In this document: in pieces, positions 23,648-35,644 of the stretch
Layout: every line of letters begins with the position of its first letter
Numbering within the stretch: position 1 is the stretch's first letter
Assembly: GCA_031213475.1 (NCBI GenBank)
Contig: JARUPZ010000012.1
Span: 6,422,878-6,486,877, forward strand
Reading direction: 5' to 3'
Source of the DNA: Nereocystis luetkeana
Taxonomy: Eukaryota; Sar; Phaeophyceae; Laminariales; Laminariaceae
Length of the DNA: 64,000 nucleotides
Notes under the pieces: generated by a model
Seen by the model: the letters and a program-made list of their open reading frames with translations, nothing else
What the model was told of the DNA's origin: nothing
Database searches by the model: none
Made by a program: the position numbers and the translations under genes

Positions 23648-24436
23648 ATGACTGCTCTCGATGCAAATTTGTGTGGAACTCGCGTTGCCACGGCGGACTC
23701 GGAAGAGCCCGTCGCCGTAAGTGCAATATTGGGAGGAATTAACGAATGCCTCCGGCGATGGAAAGCCGCGCGGCACGAGGGCCAGGGCATCTTATCGCGG
23801 CTCAGCAACGCCATCCTGCTAAGGACGCACATAGACAGCGGTCGCGCCCCTTCAAGCGGCGGCGACGGTGATAAAATCGACGGCACTATCGGCGGCAGAA
23901 GTGCCGTGTGGGGAGTGCTAGCAAACGCGGGCACCACCTTGTCCCGCGTATCCATCGCCACCGAGGCGCGCGTGCGCCAGCTTCACAGCGAGCTGGGCGC
24001 TCTTCAAGACGCGATGCTCGCTGCCGCGGCAGGCATCCGTCGCCATGCGCTGGAGGCACGGCGCCGTATCCCGATGCCGAGGCACCCGGTGCGCGGCGGT
24101 AACGTAGCCACCGATGCGGCGGTAACGGCAGTGGTGGCGGCGGGGGCTACAGTACCGGTGGTCAACGATGAGGGTGCCGACGATCCGACCGCGATCGGAG
24201 GCGGCTACGGGCTGGTGGACGTTGCCGACGCCGCCTCTGAAGTGGCGGAGATGTTGTTCAAGGAGGCGCTTGTTACGGCGACCGTTGCGCAAGGGGTCGG
24301 CAAGTGCCAGGACGACAGGGAGGCGCTGACGGCGTACGCGGCGGCGTGGATGATGCAGCCGTACGTGGACGAACGGCGAGTCAAAGAGCTGGAGACGATG
24401 GTTGGGGGGACGGGGGGCGGACGGTCACGGCCTTGA
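23648..24436 (+). CDS. 262-residue helical protein, possible C1orf109/AIRIM type
   Basis: Single-exon frame from ATG 23648 (AAGATGA) to TGA at 24434-24436, 311 bp after the Costars-type stop on the same strand. The frame opens upstream only through non-ATG codons. The product is Ala/Arg/Glu-rich and mainly helical: an N-terminal block around ILGGINECLRRWKAARHEGQ, a middle block EARVRQLHSELGALQDAML, a variable Gly/Val-rich linker, and a C-terminal block DDREALTAYAAAWMMQPYVD. The layout of three helical blocks with a conserved late AW motif recalls the C1orf109/AIRIM family (ribosome maturation), but this is a by-eye resemblance. No signal peptide or membrane span. Coding status is well supported by length and GC-rich codon positions; the family is not. 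Confidence 0.7.
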   Translation: MTALDANLCGTRVATADSEEPVAVSAILGGINECLRRWKAARHEGQGILSRLSNAILLRTHIDSGRAPSSGGDGDKIDGTIGGRSAVWGVLANAGTTLSRVSIATEARVRQLHSELGALQDAMLAAAAGIRRHALEARRRIPMPRHPVRGGNVATDAAVTAVVAAGATVPVVNDEGADDPTAIGGGYGLVDVADAASEVAEMLFKEALVTATVAQGVGKCQDDREALTAYAAAWMMQPYVDERRVKELETMVGGTGGGRSRP

Positions 24437-25047
24437 ACTAATGACCTGATTGGCGGTGACTCCTTGTCCGATGGTGTGGTGTGTTTCATGTTTTTTTTTT
24501 TGTGGTCCAATTTTTTTTTGCAGTTCGGGTGCAAGACAGAGAGCAGCTTTCACTGCGATAAGCGTCCATTTTTTTCAAGCAAAAATCTGTGTGCACCAGG
24601 AGTGGAGTACGAATACGGAAGTGTTCGGAGTTTTAGCGGCAAGTACGCCGAGACGACGTACCCCAACACAGAGTTCAAAACTTGTTACAAAGTCGAATGT
24701 CAGTTTGCGTGGCGATGTGTCGATGCTCCGACAACAGGCGGGATTGGGCAGGTGCTGTCGAGATGCGCCGTGTTGAAGATCTCCCGGGGCGCCCGGGGCG
24801 CGTCTCTTTTAGCAGCTTGCCACCTTATTCTGGCTCATTTTTACTGACAGCTTGCGACCGCGTACATTGTGTTTGGGAGCTGGGAGCGAGGAACATGCGT
24901 CTTCCCTTGGCGTTTGTTTCGTGTTGCACGAGGAAGTATGAATTTCTCGCCGAATCGACCTCGCCGATTGACGATGAACGTTGATCGATCAATGATGATA
25001 TATATGGTTCGAAATCATACATGCACAGTTGGACACACTATTGTTAC

Positions 25048-25086
<39 letters not shown>

Positions 25087-25117
25087 GTCATTATTATTAT
25101 TATTATTAATATTCTTG

Positions 25118-25173
<56 letters not shown>

Positions 25174-25198
25174 GTTATTATTATCATTATTATTATTA
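25048..25198. repeat. TTA trinucleotide microsatellite
   Basis: About 150 bp of nearly pure ATT/TTA repeats with a few TTG or TCA interruptions. It creates spurious poly-Ile, poly-Leu and poly-Asn open frames. Confidence 0.95.
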
Positions 25199-25605
25199 GG
25201 TAATGCTTGCCTTCCGACAATATATTCCTGTTTCATTTTCATGAGCAAATGTTGTTTCCTGATTCACACAGCGCCAAAAAATAGGAATATCTTTCGAGAC
25301 CGTCGACGCCTAAAATCTACGACCGACCGCGACAAGATCTCCGAAAAGTAAGAAACCAGGACCGGTGATGATTTTATTCGACTACTTACTACAACAAGTC
25401 ACGATGGAGAAAAAAAAAGCAGCAGCATGGACACTGGTTCGGCGTGCTGGTCTGGAAGCTGGGAGTAAACGGGCTCCTATTGAGAGTTTTCTCTTTGATT
25501 TCCCGTCGCCAGCAAAAACGAGTCACTGCTGTAAATAATACTCCGTATACCAGTACCTGGTGTGTCTTTAGGGACCGCACGCGCAAGCGTTTCTATAAAA
25601 AAAAC

Positions 25606-25688
25606 GTTCGAAGTGAGATTCGAACCCTTGTCCTCGACGATGTCAAATAAATGTGAAAGTATCACCTACTGAGCTACACGTAGGGGCC
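25606..25688 (-). repeat. tRNA-like sequence or SINE head
   Basis: On the minus strand an A-box-like TAGCTCAGTAGG is followed 38 bases later by a B-box-like GGTTCGAATC, the RNA polymerase III promoter layout of tRNA genes. The flanking D- and T-stems do not pair properly and the acceptor arms do not match, so a functional tRNA is unlikely. A tRNA pseudogene or SINE fragment is more likely. Confidence 0.4.
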
Positions 25689-25941
25689 AAACATCCTAAT
25701 AATCTCCATTGAACCCCTCTTTCTCATACTAATTCTCAATAAAACTCTTTCGTCCACACTAAAAGCTAGAGGAAACCAATCTCTCCACACTTGCCCCCCC
25801 AAGTTCATTTGTCACCTCTCAGTCCTAGGTGTTCAATAAAATAACTGAGCTATTTCTGAGATTGTTGGTACGTACGTATATGATTGAAAATTAACCAAAG
25901 TTACCTGAATTTAGACCAATTCAAGCACCTGATCTCCTTGA

Positions 25942-26812
25942 TGTTAGTGTTAGGTACTTCGCTACAAGCAGCGAGCGAGTAGCCTACCGAGTCGCTGGTT
26001 GGTAACATAGTCGCCTTGGTCAGTACCGAGTACTCAGTAGAATGTAGTGCTACTGAAGCATGCACATGGAACTAGACATGGAACACATAATTATGCGGTG
26101 TATCCAAACGTAGATACTTTTAAATGATGAAATACGTCAGCTGTGAGTTCGACTGATTACATAGTTGATACTCAACTTTGCAAGCTGCGTAATATGTCTC
26201 GTCTATATATATATATCCCGTTTTTACTGAATTTCCAAATTTTATGATAATTATTAAGCCGTTCGCGCGTATTCTATATGTATTCCCTTGTCAAGGATAT
26301 AGGCCAGTGACTCCCCTGGATGCTGCCCGGGTCAACAGGACAATATACATAATCATTCTGCGCACTGATTGATACCAATAATAGAGAATGCGGCGAAATA
26401 CGTACAGGAACATTCTGGGAATATTGTGGAATGTTTCTAAGCGGTTCGAGAAAGCCGAGAACAGTAACTGGTGCGGAGTACGTTGAACGTCTGGAAGGGT
26501 GGCCTTCCTGAGAATGTTGCCAAGTGCGTTGAGCACCCGGAAGCATAGCGTTCTTGAGAATGGTACATAGTACGTAGAACATCTAGAAGCGTAGAGCTTG
26601 ACGCTGCTAGCCGACATGGTTCTGAGTTGCTGAGCTCACCCTCAAGCCCACACTCTCGTTTCTGCCACCAGAACCTCTTAATCCGCCATGAATGAGAGCG
26701 CCTTTTCAACATCTTTCTTTCTGAGCTGAAGTTCGCAACTGGATCTGTCTAACAGCAATCCAAGCGTTTACCTCTCGACTATCATCATAGTCGGTCATAT
26801 CCAACATTATCA
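25942..26812 (+). repeat. Left LTR, 871 bp
   Basis: Begins TGTTAGTGTTAGG and ends AACATTATCA. It carries a TATATATATATA stretch near 26205 that could be the promoter TATA element, and a roughly 65-bp imperfect tandem repeat (AGTACGTTGAACGTCTGGAA type) in its second half. About 280 bp including the TATA stretch are missing from the right LTR. Confidence 0.8.
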
Positions 26813-27312
26813 GGTTATGAGCCTCGATTACGCGTATCCGCTACTACTGCTGTAGCTGCGGGTATCACGGGACACGCCGTAAATCCGAGCTACTACCTCT
26901 GCAGGGACCGAGAGACACGCCCAAGACCTAATGCGGGCTCCATCTGCAGGACCACGGACATCATCAGACTGGACTACAGTACTACTGGCCAGGACTGTGA
27001 CCGGGACTGCTGTTACCTCGGAACCGAGTGAGGAGCATTTGACGTGCCAGATGGATAATCTGAACATTGTTGACATAAACGTGGCAGTGTTTGTGTAATT
27101 TGCAGTTTTGAGAGTTTGGTATTCATTTAAGAGGTACCAGGTATAGTTTGGGGTTTTGGATAGGTGGAAGATTTTATGTTATTGGTTAAAAGACTGTCGT
27201 TTTACATTGGCGGTTTAGTAAGTTTTTTGGTTCTGAGATTGTATACCTGAATAATTGCCGTTTTACCTGGCAATGGTGACGACATACCGACGTTCTTAAA
27301 AAGGGATTACCG

Positions 27313-27730
27313 AACAGGGGGGCTGTTGTTGTAGTTCATGCATGTTGTTAAATTTTATTTGGCTGTGGTTAATTTTATTTTTGTGTTGTCAGAAGGTTTC
27401 CCACGCGGTGTTTCCCTTCTTTATGCTGTATATATATGTGGATGGCTATAACATGCCGTACACCGAGCAGGGGGGCTGTTGAGTATGCTCGGAGTACTAC
27501 TGTATGTATCGCACAGTCTTGTGCGGTGGAATACGTATATGGTAGGAAGGCTTGTTTATGGCGGGGGTATTTTGGTACTGGGTGAAACCGTCACTACGAT
27601 GAACGACCGACGTCAGAGGTGGATACGTCTTCACTCTCTCTCTCTTTCCTCGTTCGTCCGCTATATAATACAACACGAGAGTCCTTCCAAAGACCATCAT
27701 GAGCTCGGTTTACCTCGCCTAACTGCGTAA
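27313..27730 (+). repeat. Possible nested LTR fragment in the leader
   Basis: The motif CAGGGGGGCTGTTG occurs at about 27315 and again at about 27470, resembling polypurine tract plus LTR start. A CTATATAAT box lies near 27661. This may be the remains of another LTR element inside the unusually long (about 2.3 kb) leader between the left LTR and gag. Confidence 0.3.
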
Positions 27731-28045
27731 GGCCTGTCACGCCCCAGAGTATAGATCAGGAAAGACTAACCTGACGTGAGTTAAAGTACAAGCTACGAGT
27801 ATTGCTACTGCTGTCTCGATAGTTTGAAAGACTTTACTACACGTGTAGGTTACCGAACAATATAATAACGAGTCGCCTACTGCGAGTATTACTGCTGCTG
27901 TACACGGCGACGACAAACTCCTCAAGATCGAGCTACGTAAATACGACACCCCCAACTCTACTGATTCGACTGCTGTTGTGCTGTAGTGTAAGGACTGCTG
28001 TACGTATTCCGCGAATTATTGCGGAACGCAAATCTCGGACTCCGA

Positions 28046-28254
28046 GCAATAAGGGTTGATCTTAACGAGGGCTGTTTTTTAGGTTTATTTCAGTATTTTC
28101 ACGAAATTTCGGTATTTGTCGTTTTTTTCCTATAGGAAAATACCTAAATTTCGGGAAAATACTGAAAAAAACTGATTCCTGTAGGAAAATACCGAAATTT
28201 CGGGAAAATACTGAAAAAAACTGAAAAACACTCCTCGTTAAGATTGACCCTAAT
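28046..28254. mobile_element. Family 4-related AT-rich MITE
   Basis: Inverted ends read GTTGATCTTAACGAGGGCTG on the left and the inverse of TAGGGTCAATCTTAACGAGG on the right. The interior has repeated AAATTTCGG and GAAAATACTGAAAAA blocks. It is inserted in the retrotransposon leader. Confidence 0.65.
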
Positions 28255-28735
28255 ACGACATCAACCCTACGATAACAACTGCTGCGCTGCTGTAGTTAGG
28301 GGCTCTGTTGGTCGTATCTTCACGACGAACGAGCTGTGATAACAAAAGCCTCGGACTCCGAGCAATACGACATCAACCCTACGATCACAACTAACTGCTG
28401 CACTGCTGTAGTTAGGGGCTCTGTTGGTCGTATCTTCACGACGAGCTGTGATAGTAAAAGCCACGGACTCCGAGCAATACGACATAAACCCTACGATAAC
28501 AACTGTTGCACTGCTGTAGTTAGGAGCTCTGTTGATCGTATCTTCACGGCGAGCTGTGATAGTAAAAGCCTCGGACTCCGAGCAAAACACCATAGTCAAC
28601 CTCACGAAAACATCTGCTGCACTGCTGTAGTTATTGGGGGGGCTCTGTTTGCGAATTCAAAACATCTGGGACGGACTGCGGATCGAAAGTCTCGGACTCC
28701 GAGCTAGTACGACATCAAGTCCAGATCAGCTACTG
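28255..28735. repeat. About five tandem ~112-bp units with hairpins
   Basis: Units start near 28255, 28366, 28476, 28586 and 28708 with variants of TACGACATCAACCCTACGA, and contain GCTGTAGTTAGGGGCTCTGT. Each ends with the hairpin CTCGG-ACT-CCGAG. The array lies upstream of gag, with an isolated hairpin also near 28040. Confidence 0.8.
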
Positions 28736-29108
28736 CTGCACTGCTGCAGTAGTTTGGAACTCTGCTCTGCGTGCTCGAAACCGCGCATACAGCTCGAATT
28801 ACTGTAGTTCGGCTGCTGCTCGTAATCATCCGCGCCGCATAGGGGATAGCCGACGAGACTACTCTGCATCGAGTTCAACGAACTGAGCTGTTGTACGAGA
28901 CATCCACGCTCAAGACGGTACTTTGGGCTGTGTACGTGGACACCGTCAAGTCAAAGCTGCTTCTACACATACATCAAAGATCGACTTCTTCGAGCTGCTG
29001 TGCTATGGAGGCCTGCTGTGTATCACCTTCGACTACAACTTCCTCTATCTACTGTGCAAGACCGTTTTGCGCTCAAGAATACGACTTCGAGTACGAAAGG
29101 CTGCCAAG

Positions 29109-30310
29109 ATGGGAGACTCCAACAACAGTAACACCAGCAAGCTCGCCAACACCGTTAAGGGTCTCAAGATTTTCAGCGGAAGGGTGCCCTCGGCGTTCAA
29201 GGACCGGCGGGAACAAAACTGCTTGGTGCTTAGCATCAATCGCAGGGATGTCTACGCCATCATGAAAGGGCAGCCCAGGCCGACCTCGACAACGGGGGGG
29301 TCGACTGCGACAACAGGTGGTAGAACTCTCGCGCAGCAACAGGAAGCGTATGACAGAGCGTCTCACGACCTCTACGCGATCCTGTTTATGGTGACGCAAA
29401 AACCGGCATCTCTCATCGTTCTCAAACACGAGGATACAACCGGCACTAGCGGTGATGGGCGGAGGGCCAGGGAGGAACTTCAAGAGAAGTACCTCAAGGT
29501 TACCGACGAAACTATCCGCTCCAAGACGGCAGAACTGGTAGCAACCACCATGAAGTCCGGACAAGACCCAAACGACTACTTCACTGAGGCGATAATCAAG
29601 CGCGCCGAGGCGATGGGCGAGCCCATGACCGACCCGCGGTTCAAGGACATCGTCGTTCAGAAACGCCGGAGTACGAGAGCATCAAGTTAATGATGTATCG
29701 TGATCCAACCTTTGACCTCGCCCAGATCCAGACGATGATGCGTCATCTGTATCTAGACAACCTGTCCCGCAGCAATGAGGCGAAGGGTAGGATTGCCGGA
29801 CGCGGTGTCGCCAGGTCAGCGGAGACAGTTGTTTGCTATAGCTGTAACAAGGTAAGACACTTCTCGCGCAACTGCCCTATGCCGGGCAAGAGTAACTCCA
29901 ACCACAAGAAATCTGCTGGGAAACACCCGAAGCAGGGCAAGGGCAACAAGGACAGCAAGAAGAAACCTCCTGGAGCCAGGGCTGGATCCGGGGGCGGGGG
30001 CGGGGCTGGGCAAAAGTGGTGCTCAGTTCGTAACTCCACAACTCACAACGATGCCGACTGCTATGAGCAGGAAGCACCACGCCCGCAGAAGGGTAGTGCG
30101 TGCACCACTGCTGTGGTCGGCGCGCCCACACCTCTCTTGCTGATGACGACCGACCTTCAACTTCAACGGCGACTTCGACGGTGGTTTCCTGTGGATGGCT
30201 CCTACAAAAGGAAGGACATTTCTACCCAACAGCTGTGGAATGACGATGCTGGTGGACAGTGGGGCGACAGAACACTTCTTCGACAACAAGCTGATCCCCG
30301 GTCTGGCTGA
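29109..30310 (+). pseudogene. gag: copia gag, frameshifted
   Basis: The first frame starts at ATG 29109 and encodes a capsid-like region to a premature TAA at 29688-29690. Near 29660 a one-base frame change moves the coding sense into another frame that continues to about 30140. That part carries a CX2CX4HX4C zinc knuckle (CYSCNKVRHFSRNC, about 29835-29876) and a second Cys/His cluster (KWCSVRNSTTHNDADC). A second frame change near 30140-30190 leads into pol. Gag would package the element's RNA; the breaks make this copy unable to give an intact protein. Confidence 0.75.
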
Positions 30311-32930
30311 CCGTATGACGGATCACACGCTGCTGGATACGCCCAAGACGATCGTGACCACCGGCAACAGGGAGCTGCGCGGGACTGCAACTGGCATCCT
30401 CTGCGGCACCATCGTCGACCGGGCTGGTAAGGAGCATCGGGTTCGGTTTCCTGCCTTGATCGTCTCGGGATTGGGGCGCCACATCTTTTCTCCCGCCGCA
30501 GCAATGAAGCGGGGGGTCACTACCATCCTCGAGGAAGGTACGCCGCACCTGTGGAAGGGCGACGTTGTGGTGCCACTGCAGCAACAGGAGGAGGACATAT
30601 GTCTGTGTTCTTTTGAAGGGGAACTCGGCAAGGCATGGGAGGGCAAGCTCTGCGAATTCAGCCAGAACAGCAGGGCTTATCGCATTTATATTCCGGCGAA
30701 GGGGACCGTTGTGGACAGCCGGAACGTAACGTTCCTGGAAACTCCGCCGTATTCCCACCTGCCGACTGAAGGACTCGACTACGTCGACGACGACGAAGAG
30801 GCCTACGCACGAGACGTTATCGACGACACCTCCTTCCTCGACCCCATCATTTTCGACTACAAGAAGGAGGTTGCTCCAGCGCAAGTGGAGCACCTACATG
30901 CGAGGATTAGAGGCATGACGCGAGAAAACGAGGACAAGAGATCGGCTGATGGAGCTTCATCACCTGGGGCAACCGGAACATCATCTCCTAAGGCAATTGG
31001 AGCATCATCGCCTAGAGCTGACGGAACACCATCCTCCGGGGCTACTGGAGCATCATCACCGGAGATCGTCGAATCGACACCGCCTACTTCACCTGGGGTC
31101 GCACCAGCTGCTCATAACCTACGCGTGACTCGCGCCTCCACACGAACCAACCTTAACACCGAGGACATCTGCTACGGCGCCCTCACCGACTACCAACTAC
31201 GGGAAATTCGCACGCTCATGCCAGCGAAGGGGCCACCGCGAGTCAACCTCGCGGTAGGATCTCTGGATTTCGCACACGATGATGGAGAACCACTTTTGAC
31301 ATCGACGGCTTTAATGCACGACACTGGCGGCCTGACTGACAAAGGCATCGCCGAGGAGAAGCAGGAGCGTGTCATCATCCCCAACAAGTACGAGGACGCA
31401 ATGAAATCCCGACAGCGCAAGCAGTGGCTAGGAGCAATCGACAAGGAGATGAAGAGCCTGCAGGAGCATGAGGTCTACAACTTGGTGCCTATCACTAGTG
31501 TGTCCAAGGGGAAGAAGATCATCGGCTCCCGCTTCGTGTTTAAGCAGAAGGCGGACAACCGGTTCAAGGCTCGACTTGTCGTCCAAGGCTACGTTCGGGA
31601 GCCCGGCATCGACTTTGGAAAGTCTTTTGCACCAGTTTGCCACCTTGGAAGCCAGCGCGTATTGCTGGCAATAGCATGCGAGCATGGGTGGCCCATCTAC
31701 CAGCTTGATGTTCAAGTGGCGCTTCCGCAGAGCAAGATCGACTCCGAGGTGTACGTCAAGCTAGCTCCGGAACAAGAGGCTACGGATGGCAAGACCGGCG
31801 TACCTTTGGTGATGAAGCTGAAGCGCAGCCTATACGGCCTAGCACAGTCACCGGTCCTTTGGTACGACACCATCGACGCGGCGCTGCTGGGTATCGGATT
31901 CACGCTTACGTTGTCGGACCCTTGCGTTTACACGCATGGAAGCGACAACACCTTCGCCATCCTAACACTGCACGTCGATGATATCCTCATTACCGGGAGG
32001 AGCGAGGAAGTGGTGAAGCGGCTGAAGAAGGCTCTTATGGACCGCTTTGCTATGACCGACAAGGGCGAGGCCAGTCTTATTCTTGGCATGGCCGCTACCC
32101 GGGATTACGACGCAGGAACGCTGACCATCACTCAAAAGGACTACGTCAAGAACATCCTCGAGAGGTTCGGTATGCTGGACTGCAACCCTGTGCACACTCC
32201 GAGCTACGGGCCGGAGTTGTCAAACGAACAGCCGGAGGAGAAGCTGCTAAGCGCAACAGGCGTTAAGCTTTACCAAGCTATTGTGGGCTCGGTGCTGTAT
32301 TTGGCTCAGGTTACCCGCTACGACATCTGCGACGCGGTCAGCCAACTCACGAGGGCATGCAGCAAGCCGGCGGCAATACATCTGACTGCGGCCAAACATC
32401 TACTCCGCTACCTGAAGGGGCATCCCGACCCGGCCATCGTATACAAGAGAGGACAATTCCGGATGAACGGCTACACGGACGCATCGTTCGTGGCTAATCC
32501 GGATAGCCGCAAGTCTACTTCAGGCTTCATCTTCTTCATGAGCGGAGGGTCCATCAGCTTCGGGGCCAAGACGCAGTCACTGACTGCGCAATCAACAGTG
32601 GAGGCGGAAGTCATGGCAATCAGCTTCGGGGGAAAGGAGGCTACCTACCTCTCCAACTTCATGCTGGAGCTGGGCTTTAAATCCTTCAGCTCGGTGCTCA
32701 TCAACTGCGACAGCACCGGTGCGTTGCACGTTGCGGGAAACTCGACGTACAGCTCGAGGACGAAACACATCGTTTTGCGCGTCTTCTTCCTTCGCGAGCT
32801 GGTCAAGGGCGGCAAGATCACCATCCCCCGTGTGCCGACGCAGCAAATGCTTGCTTACTGCGCGACCAAGCACCTCGCTAAAACGCAACTCGGCTCGATC
32901 CTGCAACAGATCAAGGACTCCTCGTGCTGA
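30195..32930 (+). pseudogene. pol: copia pol without integrase core
   Basis: A continuous 911-residue frame. The aspartic protease motif DSGATEHFF is near 30254. Around 30635 the sequence passes directly from the protease-distal region to what is normally the integrase C-terminal end (RIYIPAKGTVVDSRNVTFLE), so the zinc-binding and DDE catalytic parts of integrase are absent. Reverse transcriptase follows (KARLVVQGYVREPGIDF, QLDVQVALPQ) with HVDD at 31971-31982 in place of the usual YVDD. RNase H follows (YTDASF, EAEVMA, CDSTGA), but the late ADxxTK motif reads AYCATK. The frame is intact but the enzyme set is incomplete. Confidence 0.85.
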
Positions 32931-33628
32931 GCAGGGATTCGTCGCACGAGAGATCGAGCATCAACGTCTGCGGGGTCGGTGCAAACGAGGGGTGATGTCA
33001 CTCTGGAATAGTGTCGTAGTCTTTGACAGCTGTATCATAGCTGGCGGTGCCCCTTTGTTCCTTCGTTACGGGCGGCAGGAACATTGGGAGACCGTTCAGT
33101 TCTATGCTTGTTGCGAACTGAAAGGAGTCACTGTTGTTACACTACTGCTAACATCTTCTATTCTTGGTCGATCAACTGACTAGAATATTGTTTACCTTTG
33201 TTTTCCAGCTTTGCGGACCAGTAGGTTAATCTGCATATAACCTGCAGATTGTACGGAGCAGGCAGAGACGTTGCGGATTGCTACATCGTAGTTTGTTCCT
33301 CCATTTCTAGGTCAACTATAACTGATCACTGGAGTACTGCTTTCGCAAATTATTTGGTAGCGTACGTAAGCCACGAGTAGGTTTTATGACAAGACTACAC
33401 CCATATTGCCGCCGTTCATACACGGGCCTGAATATATTGTTCTAATTTTTCTGCACGGTAGGCCACCTTTCCTGCAACAAAACCCATTGTTGTACAGGGC
33501 TTCGAGATTGCAAAGAGTTGCAGTCGCTATCAAGCTACGAGCTAGCTTAGATATGTAAGTCGTTTAAGGATTGTGATATTTAATGCCGACTAGTAGCCAT
33601 TGACGATGTCACCCCCATCGAGGGGTCG

Positions 33629-34313
33629 TGTTAGTGTTAGGTACTTCGCTACAAAACAAGCAGCGAGCGAGTAGCCTACCGAGTCGCTGGTTGGTAACAT
33701 AGTCGCCTTGGTCAGTACCGAGTACTCAGTAGAATGTAGCGCTACTGAAGCATGCACAGGGAACACATAATTATGCGCTGTATCCAAACGAATGCGGTGA
33801 AATACGTTCAGGAACATTCTGGGAATATTGCGGGGTGTTTCTAAGCGGTTCGAGGAAGCCGAGAACAGTAAGAACGGTACGACGGAGTACGTTGAACGTC
33901 TGGAAGGGTAGCCTTTCTGAGAACGTTGCCAAGTACGTTGAGCGCGAGGGAGCATAGCGTTCTTGAGAACGGTACATAGTACGTAGAGCGTCTAGAAGCG
34001 TAGAGCTTGGACCATACCTGGTAGATAATAGGACCTGTTGTATACATAAAATCCTATATATTCAACCTTTTTTACGAACAATATTTTGTCCTATTAACTA
34101 TGGTCCCCCGTAATAGCCGACATGGTTCTGAGTTGCTGAGCTCCCCCTCAAGCCCACTCTCGTTTCTGCCACCAGAATCTCTTAATCCGCCTGAGAGCGC
34201 CTTTTCAACATCTTTCTTTCTGAGCTGAAGTTCGCAACTGGATCTATCTGTCTAACAGCAATCCAAGCGTTTACCTCGACTATCATCATAGTCGGTCATA
34301 TCCAACATTTTCA
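33629..34313 (+). repeat. Right LTR, 685 bp, with MITE insertion
   Basis: Matches the left LTR from TGTTAGTGTTAGG to AACATTTTCA. It lacks a central ~280-bp block present in the left copy and contains a family 1 MITE (34009-34113) absent from the left copy. Confidence 0.8.
34009..34113. mobile_element. TA-site MITE (family 1) inside right LTR
   Basis: The inverted arm TAACTATGGTCCCCCGTAA is intact on the right; the left end is rearranged (GGACCATACCTGGTAGATAA). The left LTR shows an uninterrupted sequence at the matching site, so this is an insertion. Confidence 0.8.
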
Positions 34314-35122
34314 ACCGGTAGCAACGTGTGTTGTTCTTTAAATGACATAGTTTGGGGCAACTACTGTTAATACTACTACTTACTGCAGTCATCTCTTTCA
34401 GAATCTTCTGTTTTCCGTGGGCGGCTTCGTAGGTTGCTATTAATATTACTACTATTCATCGTATTAACACTACTACGTGAAGGATTATATTTGAGTTTGT
34501 TGGTATCCACGGCTGCTGACGGTATAATGATATTCGTACTCACTCGTAGAAAACAAACGACGCAAAAAAACCAGGTACACCTGGCGCCTTTCGATTTCGG
34601 AGCTTTCTTCACTTCATTTTGTTTTTTATTTTTATTTTTTGGGTACGTATTAATATATATGTACGAATGCACGAATGATATGTACGAATGAATGTACAAA
34701 ACAAGTAAACATAAGCATTCAAATATACCCAGGTGCTACCTCTATACCTGGTATCAAATATATATGTACTACCTGTTGTGCGTGACGTCAAATAAATGCC
34801 AACAAACAAGGAGCTCGTACTACTCGTACGAGTACGTAATAATACAGTATACTGTGCTGTTCGTCCATCATTACACTTACTTAATAATGGCACTTATCAG
34901 GTACCGGTAGCTTGATACTTGCATTATTGCCGTATTTACTGCCGCTCTACGTTGTTGTGTGGTTGCTGTATTATTGCTGTTTGTTGTACCCGTACTTTGT
35001 TGAAGTAACTGTTATTTTTCCGACATAATTCTTGTTTTAGTACTGCCAAGACGAAGCTTCGACGTGCATATAGACGAACCCAAGACGTGCCAAGACGAAG
35101 AACCTAAGACGCGCCAAGACGA

Positions 35123-35372
35123 ATCTAAGGCTCGTTCTTATCGGAGAGCGTTTTTTCCAAAATTTCCAAAGTTTGAAAATAATTGGAGATATATGTATCA
35201 ATATACGGAGGCGTTCTGTCACTATTCGTGAAATTCCCCAGAAAATATACCAAGTTCGTTAACATTCCAATATTTGGAAAAAAAAACAGGAAAATATGGA
35301 AGATTGAAAAATTGCGCGAAAAAAATGTCGAATATTCGGAAAAAAAGCTCTTCGATAAGAATGACCCTAATA
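35123..35372. mobile_element. Family 4 AT-rich MITE
   Basis: Second copy of the element at 16205-16490, with imperfect inverted ends containing GTTCTTATCGGAGAGC and the inverse GCTCTTCGATAAGAATGACC. Confidence 0.7.
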
Positions 35373-35644
35373 AGACGTGCCAAGACGTGTCCAAGGCGCG
35401 CTAAGACTTGTCCAAGGCGCGCCAAGGCGCAAAATATGGATAGACTATTAATAATAGTGAAATTCGCACGACTTTCTTAGTAAAAAAAAGAATGCCCTGG
35501 ATATACCTCGCTACGCTCGATTTCCCAGTCCGACTTACGGCTCGCTTCGCTCGTCTTCTCGTCTTAGAAGATTGTGGGCCTACTCTATGGCAGATGTGGG
35601 CCTACTCATGACATATACGCGTACACTATTAATAGGTACAACCG

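Larger units (their letters stand above)
24437..25941. other. Intergenic, microsatellite and tRNA-like remnant
   Basis: No gene recognised. T-runs follow the 24.4-kb stop. The stretch holds the TTA microsatellite and the tRNA-like sequence listed separately, then AT-rich DNA up to the left LTR. Confidence 0.4.
25942..34313 (+). mobile_element. Ty1/copia-type LTR retrotransposon, decayed
   Basis: Two direct repeats flank gag-pol remnants: left LTR 25942-26812 and right LTR 33629-34313. Both start TGTTAGTGTTAGG and end in CA. A purine-rich GAGGGGTCG precedes the right LTR, as expected of a polypurine tract, and GGTTATGAGCC just after the left LTR is a possible primer-binding site. Gene order (protease, then reverse transcriptase, then RNase H) is that of Pseudoviridae-like copia elements. 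Two frameshifts, loss of the integrase core and altered catalytic residues make it non-autonomous. No matching 5-bp target duplication is seen at the outer ends. Confidence 0.8.

Noticed and set aside
25015-25248. Poly-Asn, poly-Ile and poly-Leu frames
   Set aside because: Direct readings of the TTA microsatellite.
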